Shown here in pieces: positions 24,185-36,441 of a stretch of DNA of 64,000 nt. How positions within the stretch are numbered: the first letter of the stretch is position 1; every line of letters starts with the position of its first letter. The notes under the pieces were generated by a model that saw only the letters and a list, made by a program, of their open reading frames with translations, did not search any database and had not been told where the DNA came from. Both the position numbers and the translations under genes were made by a program. The stretch comes from Onchocerca lupi (taxonomy: Eukaryota; Nematoda; Chromadorea; Rhabditida; Onchocercidae): NCBI GenBank assembly GCA_028564675.1, contig JAOVVO010000354.1:1-64000 (forward strand). Direction: 5' to 3'.

Positions 24185-26419
24185 AATATAAAAAAATTAT
24201 GTTCCATTTCAATTAATTTTGATTCCATTAAAGTCTTAAGAATATTTAGAGATTTGAAAATGACAACATATAGCAATAATACAGATTACCAGTCGATAAA
24301 AGTGTCCTCTATGGGAAAATCTTAGTTCATCACATGCCCAGCACGCGTTAATAATTTTTTTTCTAAAATTAATTTTGAATTAGATGAACAAATTTTTAGT
24401 CAGCGAGATTGATATTTTTCAGACCTTCATAACAGTCATAATTAATAAGTAATAAATTGGGTGGTAATTATTAAAACACTCATTTGATGATAATATAGCA
24501 ATCGTGCACCCACTTAAACTGTAAACGTCTGCTAATACGCTAGACTGCTTATGCAATTGTTTTATTCCGAGAGATATTAAACTGAGAGTATGGCTGTATT
24601 TTCGAACTTTGTTTGTTCTTCCTTGCTTTCCATTCAACAAAGAAAAGCTAAAATGTGAAAGTTCCAGATGGTTGCATAAAAATAAACAGCTATTTCAAGA
24701 AACATAACAGCTATATTTTGTATAATAATTAATAAATGACTGACAATTTAAATACCCTTATCTGTGACAGGTATCAAGAAATATTCTACATAAAACTCCG
24801 TTATTCTAGTCTCCATTTCGCTGCATAGTTTTTCGAATGAAAGGTCGATCTCTAATAGATATTTTGCCTATACATCAGCTTACTTTCAGCAGTACAACAA
24901 TTATACTAAGAGTCATTATTCTTCTTAAATCGTTTACTTCAATTTTACTCTTCATCAATAATATATAAACTTTAGAAATGGCCAGAAAAAATTCCAATTA
25001 TAGAAGAATACAGGAAATCCTCTATTTCATCTAGAAATTAGAAATGAACTAACGGGATTTCAACAACTGATAGATCAAAAATAAAAGCAAGGCACAGATT
25101 TCTACATTTTATTTGACTGGAGAGTCCATCAACCAAAGTTTGAGATTTTATAAACAGTCACTAATAGTCATTCCAATATCATTTTGTATTAATGTAATTT
25201 GAAATATTTAACTAGTAACCTTCTGCTAAGCACTATTTCATGATTATTCATGAGTTTTTTTTTTTGTTTCCAACCGTTTGACTGATTCCATTTATTCCCG
25301 AAATCATTAATATTACTTTCAATGTAACTGATTTCGTCTCAAATACAAATGCTTTTATTTTCAATGGATGACATGTGAAGCCAAATATACCTTCCCACAA
25401 AGCTTTTATGTTCCGAGTTTTTTCGAAAATTAGTTGGAAGACTTCAGGGAAATATTTAAGATTGGAAAAGTATTGGCGAAATCAGGCGACGATGCCAATT
25501 ATGGCACCCATACCACCCATTCTAGCCACAGACTACAAACTAAACGAGCCAAGTGCCATAACTAAAGAGCTATATGAAAGCCGTGCAGGGGGCGATGACA
25601 TAGACCGGAATGAAAATGTGATCCCACACTTCAGAGATTTGTAGCAATGTGATGTGACTGGTGATGAGGCGTAAAACAACGTGAGATGAGTTGGATGTGT
25701 TTCCATTTGTTGCACAAAAAAGGGAAGCTAAGTTAAGGTAGATGTGAGAGACTAAAATATTCGACCAAATTTGCCTTAAAACTAATATTAGCTTTCTGTA
25801 TGATAACAAATTTTTATGCTTTAAAGAAACATCAAAGGTCAAAATGGGCCAAAAGACATAATCTTGACTGGTTTCTCTCTCTTTATAGACTTCTTTTTTC
25901 TCTTAGTCCCTTGCTCTTTTCTTCCATTGTTAAATCGTTTTCATTTATTTCTCGTGATCTGTTATCATAAGAACTGCTCAACTAAATTGTGTATTGTATA
26001 TGCACATCTATGTAATGGATATTACAGAAGTGATAGAAATTGTTGATGACAGATACATTATAAGAGACAGTTCTAGACATTATCCATAATGTTAATGGAC
26101 TATATGCTTGTGAGTATTCCTGGTCAGAAGTAGATTAGTAGATGTCTTCATTTAATGGTTAGACTAAAGATGAAAGATACTTTTGGCTTCTTTAATTATC
26201 AGTATTGTAAGGAAAGAAAATGTGAAAAATATATGAGCTGTTCTTCTAATGATATCCTATAAACATTTTTTTAGAAATCCTGAATATCATATCGTTTTCT
26301 TTTATGGCGAATCTAACATAAATTAGTTTTCTCCTTCATTCTCTCTCATTTTATCTCTCAAAACTTTTCCTCAGTCCATTGAGATTCAATATATTGTGCT
26401 CAAAGAAGTAGATTTCAGG
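24185..26419. other. Intergenic, 2.2 kb
   Basis: ATTAAA at about 24228 may serve the upstream gene as poly(A) signal. The block 25470-25720 is clearly richer in G+C than its surroundings and has open frames on both strands (plus 25375-25644, minus 25570-25842), none with a recognisable motif. The rest is AT-rich and featureless. Confidence 0.5.
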
Positions 26420-29400
26420 ATGTTGCGTAAACTGAAACAGCAGGTAACGCAAGCCGTAAACAGTGTTAATCCCTCCGAGGTACTTCCTCGTATTGTTGTT
26501 TATTGATGTCATAAGAGAATAAATTTCTTATTACCTCAACGTACATCTTTTCTTACAAAGCGATCAAGATATTCAATATCTTTGTGAGAAAGGTGATGAG
26601 TAGAAACACCGTTAGGGAGATTTAGTGAATGATTTGTCACTCTTTAACCTTTCTTATAGAAGAACGACAAATCATTCACTAATTTGCTTGAATTTCTTAT
26701 GTAAAAGATCATAGAAAAATACTGGTTCTTTTACAGCCTCAGCACGAGCCACTGTTTAATGAAAGCGATACATCTTCAGAAGGTTTCCTCTGTCCTGTAT
26801 GCATGCACTCATTTTCTTCTCCAGATGAGTTGCAGATACATTTCCAAGTGCATGCGATTCCGCAGGTTACAATACCAAGTGAATTTGCCGAAAATTTTGA
26901 AATTTCAAATGTAGTCTAGTAATTATAACAGCAAAAAAACGATTTGGTATTTCTTCATTTCAATCTGCAAAAGTATTACTGTTTTTTCAGGTTGGAGAGC
27001 AAAAACTCAGTGATTCTTCTTCATTCAGTTTACTTGGTGCGTTTATGTGCTTTAATTAAAAGCATTTGAGTATTTTACAAACCGACACTTTTTGCATAAA
27101 TAAAAAAAATACTTATTTGTAAAACGGACATTTGGTTTTCATTATCTCAATATCCAGTAAAAATGCTTTATTTAGGAAATGGTTTCAATGAATCAAATGC
27201 AGTTCATCTCGAACTGGACATGAAAGAACTTAGGTCACAGTTGCAAGATGAGAAGCGCTATTCAATGGAGTTGAAGAAGGAGCTGGACAGATTGCATGGC
27301 CTTATCGCAAACCAGACAGAAATATCTAAAGTATCTATAAATATTGCACTTTTTTTTTAAAAAAGAGAAGTAGTATAGTTATGTTTTTCACTAGTTTTTC
27401 AGTTTCTTCCTGTCCACCTTATGTTGTTTACATTTCTCTTTTTTGATAAAATTCGCTAAATTCTATCGAAATTTCAGGACGAAATACCTTATCTTACGCA
27501 ACAAGTACAGATGCTCGAAGCTGGTAAAACATTAGGTAATTTTTTTTTTTTTTGATTTTTTGAAAGGGATTTGCATTGATGTTCTTGAAAGGGAATTTTA
27601 TTTTCAGCAACAGAACGAATGCTTGAAATGGAAAAAGAAATACGTGGGATGAATCGGCAAGTTGAACAATTAAAACAGGAAAATAGTAAGTTGATCAAAA
27701 AAATTGGGGAACTTTCTACGAACATTATCAGTAAAACAGATGAAATCGAAGAGAAAAATGCGGAAAAAGCCCTTCTGGGAGATGAATTAGTGCGCTACCG
27801 ACAGGAGATACAAAATTTGGAAATGGAAATGGAAAATCTACGAAAAAAACTCGATCAAAGGTAAATTATGGATCTTAGAAAATCCTTTATGATTTTGCAC
27901 ATAACAATACAATAAGTTTGCGATTTTCCCATGTTCAGGTTAATTTAGGCCATCAGAGGATGACGTCAGTGTGCTTAGGAAGGAGCTGGTACATGCACAG
28001 CAGTTGATGGACAGAATAACACAAGAAAAAGAAGAAGAAATTAAAAAAGACATTGGTACATTGCATAAAATGGAGCAAGACCGAGAAAGGTAAGCCATTT
28101 TGGTTTGATTTGCTAAATTTATGTCGTCGCTTGAAAATATTTTCGAGAAGTTTTCGTAAGGTACGGTTCTTGTTGAAGAAACACGTCAAAGCATCTTTCC
28201 AGGTTAACCTGTGAAATTGGGATTCTAAAAAGCAATATTGAAGGTCTCGAGAATACGATCGCGAAGTGAGTTAATATGTTAATGTCGTGTCATTCCGCTG
28301 ATTATATGATGAATTTTGAGTGCTTGGCTTCATATGTGAAAATAAAATTATTTCAGATCTGGTGATGGATCTAAAAAACTTATTGAAGAAATCGAAGCTT
28401 TCAGAAAAGTTTGGGAAGTATGTTACTCTACTCATGCAATTTTTATTGCATTCTAGTGTTTTAATTTATTTAGAGTTTCAATTGCAGAAGAAAGCCGCAA
28501 ATTCAACTGAAAGAATTTCCAATGCTTGCAAGAAAATCGACGATTTAGAAATTACTGTGAGTGGATACAAAAGGAAAATCGGAACTAATGATATTGAAAA
28601 GAATAAAATGTCAGAATTTGAAGATGCAAAGAAATCTCTATTAGAGGTAATGTTGGAATAATACTTTCGAAGATGATTTTATTACTCTTATGTTGTATGT
28701 GATCATTAAAAACTATTTGAAGTAGACAATGACTTTCTTGCCTCATCCTTAAATAATTTTTTTTCAAATTTAGATTTCACAACAGAATGAAAAATACAAG
28801 GAAGAGCTACGTCAAAATAAGCATGCTTTAGAATTGGCTATATCAAGAGCTAGGGAAGTTCGTTTAAATTTATTTTTAAATTTGTTTGTTCATTATGCTA
28901 GCGATATTATATTGTTATTGGTTCATGTTTTCAGGCGGAGAAGCAGCACGTTAGTTTACAAGAAAAAATCATGTCATTAACTCTTTTGCTCAATGAACAA
29001 AAGCAGAATTACGAAGAAAAAGTCAGAGATAATCAAATAAAAGTAAACCAAAAATAATTTTATATTCAAGTTTCTGAAATGATTTCGTTCCTGTTGCAGT
29101 AAGTAATCTCAATAACTCTTCAGGAAATGGAAGCGATTAAAAAAGAAAAAATAATAACTGAATATCGGAAAGAAATTGAACAGCTGAAGACAAATATTTT
29201 CAAATTGGAAACTTCCTTGACTGAAGCATCCGCGATCGAAGATGTTTTGAAGCAGAATTTAAAAGAAGCAAGAGCGAAAGAATCACTTTTGATGCAAAAA
29301 GTTTGTTGCTATTAACGTAACATATGGTTTTTAGTAATTTCTCCTTACACGGATTTTTCTAACATATGTTCATTGTTTCGAACTAGACAGAAAAAGTTTC

Positions 29401-32400
29401 AAGTATTCTCATAATTTGTGTTTTGCTAGTCAAAAAAAAAAACTTTCTTACAGATTTCCGAGGGTAAAGGAGCTGAGGATTTAGCAGTCGAACAAATGCA
29501 TAAAGAGAAAATGGCACTTGAGGATATGGTAAATGAATTAAATGAAGCTCTGAAATCTTTAAACATCTATTATGAAAATGCAATATCTAAGCATGAAGAA
29601 AGTTGGATAGAGAAGATAGAAGCTGAAGAGAAGAAAATGAAGAAGCTAGAAAATGAATTGAGTAAGCTGCACTCGAACTATATTTCTGCTGAAGAAGAAA
29701 ATAGAAAAAAGGTTTATAATTTTTATATTGCACTTTTCTTTTATTTCTTGCTTGCCTGTACTATTCCCTTATCTTTTGCTTGTGATTCAAAAAATCTATT
29801 CTCTGAAACAAATACAGTTGCACAGCATTTCAAAAAATATCATTTCCCATTGAAGGACATTCTACGTCATTATCACTACACTTTAGTTTAATTTTAGTAG
29901 AAACTACTTTTTTTTTCTTGAAATTGAAATAGAATAATACCATAGAGAAACAGCATCAGAATTAGAAGCCTTTTTAGATGCGGATTTCTGAAGCAGTATT
30001 TATCCGTATAATTTAGTGGTACATCTGCAAAATATTTTCCCATCTCTAATTATCATCTCGTGGAAAATGAATTCTTTTAGTTAGCAGCAATGCTGGAAGA
30101 AAAAATGAAGACATCTGAAGAAATGAATAAAATAATCGAAACAGAACATATCAAATTGAAGTCAGCCATTGAAAGATGTGCATTAATAGAGGAAAGGGCG
30201 CGGCAATTGGTTCGCTATTTAATCTATTAAATATGGATACAAATTTTGAATCATTATTTCTAGTTAGGGGATTCTCTATAGTCATGAACTATTATGTGTT
30301 ATACTTCTATTTATTTAATATACTTAATAACATGAGAATTGCTAATAAATAAAGAAAATATTGGGTGTAAACTGAAACCATATTTCTTTCCATAATTTAT
30401 TTCCAAAAAATATTTGACGTTATGCAAATTGCTCGTAATATGTCATTGCCAGCAGCATGTGAATTATTGAAGTTTCGCAACCTTACTAATGTTCAGTAAT
30501 ATTCATAGGATAATGAACTGCATGAAAAAGAAACTGTAGCCAACAGGCATAATGAAGAATATGCAAAATTGAAAGAAACGGTAAAGAACATACAGTCAGA
30601 ACTGAAGCAAGTAAAAATAGCAAAAAAACAGGTTCTGTTTTGACTACTCCATTTTCTTTTGCATCTTTCGAGACTACTTTTAGATTGTTTTTGCAAGTTT
30701 TGAAACATGGTCATTGTTTATTCTTTGTGTGGAGTCAACGCTGAGAAATATTTGTTTCTGTACTTCTATTTTTTCTGAAAGATTTTTCGGAAGTTTTTGT
30801 GGAGATAAGTTACAAAGTTATAGTGGAATAGAGTCTGAAACATGCTTGTGTCGTCCATTTCCAATTAGCTCAAAGGCAGTAATATACTGCAAACAAAAAT
30901 GCTCCCAGTTGGGAAAGCTCCACATTCAAATCCTTTCGCTGATGGTGACGAAGGGATTGTGAGTATAGAATTATGAAAGAAGATGTGCTCTAACGTTGTT
31001 TCAGTTAGAATGCGACTTAGCGGAGAAAGAGAAAATCTCGAAAGAAGATGTTTTCCAGTTGCAGAAAACACTTTCGATATGTGAACAAGAAAAAAGTATG
31101 TTGAAGGAACAACTTGAAAATGTTTTGCAGCGATTTTCTATGTTGGTATGTTATGTCTTCAGTCGATATCGGAACATTTATGATTTTCGTTGTCCAGTTA
31201 ATATGAACGATTTCCAACAATTTTCATAAATATTGCCAGCGATTATCTTTTTTTGATTTTATCTTATCTTTTCTGGTATCCCAAATATTCTGAGTGTTTT
31301 ACAGAGTGAAGAATGCTCGAGATACAAAAAGAGTGAAGTTGAGCTAATGGAGAATATAAATCAAAAGGAACTGTTAATAAAGGTAAGGATATCAAAGTAT
31401 GAAAAAAAATTTTTTTCTTTCGATGATTTGGGATTAACAATTACAGATATATTTATTATGTGAGATAATTTCTATAGAAGCACTGGTTGCTTGAATGAAA
31501 TTTTGAATTTTCTCTTCTTCCTAACAAATTGCAAAGACTAGAATATTCAGTGTAAAAAATAAAATGCTAAGCTGGTCGGACTAGTTAATTTTAAAAATAT
31601 ATGCTTTTCTTTTTAATTCTGAACCAAGAATAAACTTAGTACGACCATTGAGAATGCATAAATATGTTTAATTTCTAAGAAATAGTGCACATGAAGTACA
31701 AGTTTCAAGTTTTATAGCAATTGGAAGAAAAGATCAACAGTTTAATGGCAAAATTGGAATACGAAAAACAGTGTCATGATGATTCTATAAAAGATGTGCA
31801 ATGTAAACTGAACCAGATGCGGCAGGAAAATGCAGTGGTGCTGACTGCGAAAGAAAAAGTTAGATTTTTATTTTTTATAATGCAGGTTGTGAAATTTCAT
31901 TAAATTATGAGAATTTTCTTGAGTTTTGTTGTTAAGCAAATAATAGCTAAGTTATTGTTTTTAGGAACATCAGACGCGGATAAAGAATATGTTTTGAAAT
32001 AAAATTAGAAAAGGGAAAAAGGGACAGTGATAATCTAATAAAAACTTGGTCGAGAATCAAAGAGAAGCTACAAATTATTGGAAGCTGAAAAAGGCTTTTT
32101 GAAATTCGAAATTAACAAATTGATATAAGTTCATGCTTAAAATGTAGAAGTGCTTCTGGGATATTTACTTACGCAAGTTCTCTTCCAGGAAATAGTGACC
32201 CAATTGAAAACGATTTCTGGATTGAACGAGAAACTTTGTGCGAAAGAGAAACAATTATCTAACGCGTTGCAGGAAATGGTGAAATTGTTGTTCTTAATAG
32301 TTATTTCTAATCATAGTTTCGTCATCGAAAATGGGGTAACGAAAATAGATGCTGTTGCAACATATATGCATTTGAACATGTGACGATATGATGCATGATT

Positions 32401-33953
32401 CATATTTCCTGTTCATGCATGACAGCTTGCAGTGAAGTCTTATTTCATTGATTAAACTAAGTCAGCGGCTCGCAATGGTTCCTGTGGATGTTTAAGCTGT
32501 GGATAAAAGTTCATAAATGAGTTAGCGTTGCGGATAAACATAGTTAATTTGCAGGAAAAAGTACACACTGAATTGCACTCAAAAGAAGAAGAAAAACATA
32601 TTCTGGAAAATAAGGCATTAAAATTGAACAAGCAGAATTCAGAGGTATTTGGAACCGAAACTTTCATTTCGACATATTCTGAATTCTCGAATTTCACTTG
32701 TATTTATGTTTCAGTTGCGGAAAGAAATGGATAATCTTGAAAAGCGCATGTTACAGCTGAAAAATGATTGCGAAAAAGAGACTAACTCTCTGAAGAACAG
32801 TTTGGTCTGTATTTTTAGATTTTAAATCGACTGCACCGCATAGTTTTTCTTTTTTTTTCTGCTGATTTTACTTTTCTGCAAAATTTCCTGCAGGAAAAAT
32901 GTGAGAAGGATAAAGAAGAAAGTTTGTCGAAACTTCATGTACAATTGGAAACAGAAAAAAATAGGCTGAAGGAAGCTTCAAAATATAATGAGGGAAAAAA
33001 TGAAAATTTAAAGCAAATGAAGGAAGATTTAAATGAATTAAGGATTGTTCAAAGGGGTAGGTTTTTCTCTTCTCTATGCAAATATTATTACTTGATCACA
33101 AAAGAATGCTTAAATTATTCTTTTTATTTATTATATCTTGCTTATAAAACTGATTTGTTTTTATTACGTATTTTCTGCAGATCTGGAGAAAAAAAAAGCA
33201 GAGTGGTTACAGGAAAAACGAGCATTGCAAGAAAGGTTAGTGTGATATCATTCTACCTTTGCACTGTACTCAGCGAAATTTAGTTGGACCAAAATTTTTG
33301 AGCTGAAAAATATTTACAAAGTATTTACTCAGTTTTCAGGTGTTTAACGGCAGAAAGCGATCTTGAATTTGAACGCGAACGAGCTATTGTAAACAAGAGA
33401 AATTTCGACGATGTTCAAACTGCTATCCGTGAACTTGGACAAGTGAATCAAAATTTACAGGTTAGACTCTTGGAGTTCTGTAGTTTTATTCTGTTGCTTT
33501 TTAAATTATTAAGTTTAGGTTTAGTAATCGTACTTCCTTTCGTAAATAAAAAATTTAAGGATTGCATCTTCTAGTCCTAAGGATCGTAGCAATTTCAGAC
33601 ACAATTTCAACATGCATACTTTACCATGAAGTTTCAAATTAAATAACTGGTACGGAATGGGCTTGTTTTGCTGATACCGGACTGAACATTTTGATATTTT
33701 GGATTATTTCAAATTATTAATATTTTAGATGGATTTTGCGAAGCAGATATCACGTAAATGGTTGGAAGATTCGGAGGCCATAAATTGTCATGCATGTGAC
33801 AAACCATTTACTCTCACAAATCGCAAACATCATTGTAGACAATGCGGACAAATATTTTGCGCCTCATGTTCATCATTTACAGCTAAAATTGCATCATCAA
33901 GAAATCCGGTACGTGTTTGTAATGCATGTCATGAAGAAATTATGCACCGGTAA
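26420..33953 (+). CDS. eea-1: Early endosome antigen 1 (EEA1) orthologue, 27 exons, about 1092 aa
   Basis: EEA1 tethers early endosomes: the N-terminal C2H2 finger binds RAB5 and the C-terminal FYVE finger binds PI3P. ATG 26420 follows GATTTCAG, a likely trans-splice site. Exons: 26420-26479, 26737-26865, 26991-27036, 27176-27330, 27478-27535, 27608-27860, 27949-28089, 28203-28265, 28357-28408, 28488-28646, 28774-28857, 28935-29042, 29124-29300, 29454-29711, 30081-30209, 30509-30631, 30869-30958, 31005-31145, 31305-31382, 31718-31858, 32189-32278, 32555-32644, 32715-32804, 32894-33056, 33181-33235, 33340-33460, 33729-33953. The finger is GFLCPVCMHSFSSPDELQIH; then about 900 residues of Lys/Glu/Gln-rich coiled coil; the FYVE has WLED, CHAC, RKHHCRQCG, CASC and RVCNACH, ending two residues after the last ligands. 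The exon at 30869 (PVGKAPHSNPFADGDEG) interrupts the coiled coil. An alternative donor at 27523 would shorten one exon by four residues. Confidence 0.93.
26622..26682. repeat. Perfect 17-bp inverted repeat, 27-nt loop, in eea-1 intron 1
   Basis: TTAGTGAATGATTTGTC at 26622-26638 is exactly complementary to 26666-26682. Located in the first intron of the eea-1 gene. Its geometry resembles the hairpin at 3620-3678, although the sequences are unrelated. Confidence 0.85.
31965..32127 (+). pseudogene. Decayed coiled-coil exon inside eea-1
   Basis: After a good acceptor (TTTTTAG at 31958-31964) the sequence reads EHQTRIKNM, then in another frame EIKLEKGKRDSDNLI, then in a third LLEAEKGFLKFEINKLI. 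These are heptad-like Lys/Glu-rich peptides of the same style as the flanking exons, broken by frameshifts and stops, so the block cannot be spliced in without truncating the protein. The flanking exons 31718-31858 and 32189-32278 join in phase without it. Confidence 0.6.
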
Positions 33954-34552
33954 TCTCGAATTTTCGGATTTCCTCTATACTGTTAACAACGATTGAACGA
34001 TGCTTGCTTTTTTGTAAATAGACAAAATATTAACTATTATCTTGCTCACAGTCTCAGCAATTTAGGAAATTTTAATAATTCTTATTTGTTGACGAATTGC
34101 ACTGTCCATAGTTTCAAAGATAACCAGAATTTATTTTATTTTGCAAAACTGGAATTTTTTAGTCTTTTTTTTTTCGAAGTTGATCAGCAAGTTCCTGATT
34201 TTGATTAATTAAAATATTTATCTAAAAAGTATTTGGCAGTTTAATAGATCTTTTTTTTTCGATATCAATTTTTAATGATTGCGAGCATTGGAATTTCTAT
34301 TTATTTATGCTTTTCAAACTTTTAGTAATTACTGTCTGTGGGACTGTTTTTGGATAAACTTTCTGCGAATGAAAGTTTGTACTCTTCACTTTTTCAATTG
34401 GTCTATGCTGTGATATTAAATTAGATTGTCATCCTGTTTCATGATATTACTATGGTAGCTATTTATTTTTGAGTAGGCAATACTGTCATTTTAAATGCTT
34501 TTTCTAAATTTTTAGATATCAACATATCGTTTAGATATCAACATTTCACTGC

Positions 34553-34577
34553 TATATATATATATATATATATATAA
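34553..34577. repeat. TA dinucleotide microsatellite
   Basis: About twelve uninterrupted TA units. A similar but shorter TA run opens the window at position 1. Confidence 0.9.
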
Positions 34578-35229
34578 AATATCATTTTCACATTACTGCA
34601 CTGTGGTGATAGATCTTTGAACAGTTCGCAAAATTATTTTCTTTCGAGCAAATTATATTCTTGGATGCATAGCTATGAATATTGTTTTTTTCTTTTTTTT
34701 TTTTTTATTGGCGCCTATGAATTCAACAATTCAATTAAAAAATATGTAACTGATAAATAAAGTAGCTCACTGAATTACCACCTCAACCTTGTTTTTTCGT
34801 TCGTATCTAGCACATGCATGGAGTTGATTGTAAAAGAAAAGTTCGAGTCTTCATAAGATTTTAGATTATCTCTTATCATAGTTAGGACATTGATCCTGAC
34901 TTTATGCTCAGTACTTCAGCACACATATTCTATTTCTGATAGAGCTGGCAAAACAAAGTTTCGTTTGCAATCAGTTGATGAATGTATAAGATCGAGGATG
35001 AAAAGAGAAATGTAACGTCTGAAAAGGTAACTAGAATGAAAGGATTACCGAAAAGGTATGTTGTGGGAGTTAGGAGAAATTGTAGCAGGGATTGAGAGCA
35101 TATCAATGATAACCTCAGCTTTCAACATTTTATTTGTGTAATATTTGGGTATATGAATACATATATGAGTTATATAAATGGATAAATGTACCTTCATTTA
35201 TTTAAATTCGAGTTCTCCACTTCGCTTAC

Positions 35230-35346
35230 GGAATAATGTGATTTAATTCACCGGAGTTGCATTCTTGTTCAATCTTGTCACTTGAACTGGTTGATTTTGT
35301 TGTGATAAGGTATAATGAGGAGAGCTCTGAACTTTTGAGATTGAAA
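35230..35346 (-). CDS. Candidate exon of an unidentified minus-strand gene
   Basis: A 117-nt open block begins after GAATTACAG and ends at a GTAAGC donor. It reads NLKSSELSSLYLITTK then SSSDKIEQECNSGELNH, Ser/Thr-rich and coding-like. No family recognised. It may join the candidate exon at 36190-36349, but I could not connect them through convincing intermediate exons. Confidence 0.25.
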
Positions 35347-36189
35347 CTGTAATTCACAGGAAAAGTACATTTTATAATAACAAGAAAATTTTTTTGTGAG
35401 GACTGCCTTGGCTTTAACAAATGGTTCTTTTGACTGGTGTAAATGCGAGCTGAACAATACTGGCCATCGATGTTTTCAAGAAAATTCGGAATTTGCAGGA
35501 AGATTGTTTAAATAATTATTTTAGTTGGGAATTCAATATAGTGCATTTTAAACCACTGATATGGTGAATTTCAGTGATTTAAAATTATTCAAATCCTCTG
35601 AACTATAAAACGATGATTGGAAGGCACGGAAGTTGCGGTTCTTGGAACCGCGATGGAATGAACAAGAAGTGATCAAACAGATCTGATTAATTTACCGGAA
35701 TTTTAACAATAAAACACCCCACCAGAGGCATCGAGGATTTAGGCGAATGTCTGAAATGTGAATTGATAGCCATACTGATGATTTATTCTGCTGCTGTAGC
35801 TGGTCACTCTATATTGTGGATTTATTTCGACTAAAAGACTAGTCAATCTAAATGAAGGAATAACTGCTGAGATTGCCTGGATATAAGTGTCAGCAGTTAT
35901 CTCGATTTAGTTTAGTAATCCCGGAATTTATTAAATCCTAAAATTCATTCATCAGTGGGAACAAACCTCTAAGTCAGGGAAGCAATTTCCAAGCCAATTC
36001 GAGATCAATTTTCCTATCAAAATCAGAAAAACCATGAAATTTTTAGGAAACAATAAAAGATATTAAAAAAAAAAAAAAACGATAAAGATATTAAGATTAG
36101 CATTAGATTCGGATTCCACGAGATTATCTCGGATGAGAGAATAAATTGCGCTTATCAAAAATGACTACATCACAAAAACAAAACCTCAC

Positions 36190-36349
36190 TTGACAGAACA
36201 CGCCTTCGTTTCTTTTCTTTTCACTGATGGTATTGGTGACTGTCACCAAAAACATTCGACATAGTCGACAGAAAAAGATAGCTACGCCACAGATTGCTGT
36301 CGGGTACAGGTGGTGGCAAACTTCCCACAGCATCGCTTGAAATTTGAGA
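36190..36349 (-). CDS. Candidate exon, Cys-rich and partly hydrophobic
   Basis: Block bounded by TTCAATTTTAG and GTGAGG on the minus strand, with raised G+C. From an internal Met it reads MLWEVCHHLYPTAICGVAIF, FCRLCRMFLVTVTNTI and a basic SEKKRNEG segment: a possible membrane-spanning segment followed by a charged tail. Not recognised. It would be divergent from the Cys-rich gene starting at 36442, with under 100 bp between them. Confidence 0.25.
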
Positions 36350-36441
36350 CTAAAATTGAATTTACATGTGTAACACAATCGCGCTTAGCACAGCACCACT
36401 ATTGCTGCTAATATTACTGTCAAATTTTGGAAGAAATACCC

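Larger units (their letters stand above)
33954..36189. other. Region downstream of eea-1
   Basis: AT-rich. Contains a TA microsatellite at 34553-34577, poly-T runs near 34690, and one candidate minus-strand exon (35230-35346, listed separately). AATAAA at about 34757 could end a transcript. Nothing else is supported. Confidence 0.45.

Noticed and set aside
24419..24640. Minus-strand frame of 73 codons after the isomerase gene
   Set aside because: No motif, no splice or promoter context; chance frame in AT-rich DNA.
29712..29891. Extension of the eea-1 exon past 29711 with a hydrophobic tail
   Set aside because: Read-through of intron sequence after a GT donor; the coiled-coil pattern stops exactly at the donor.
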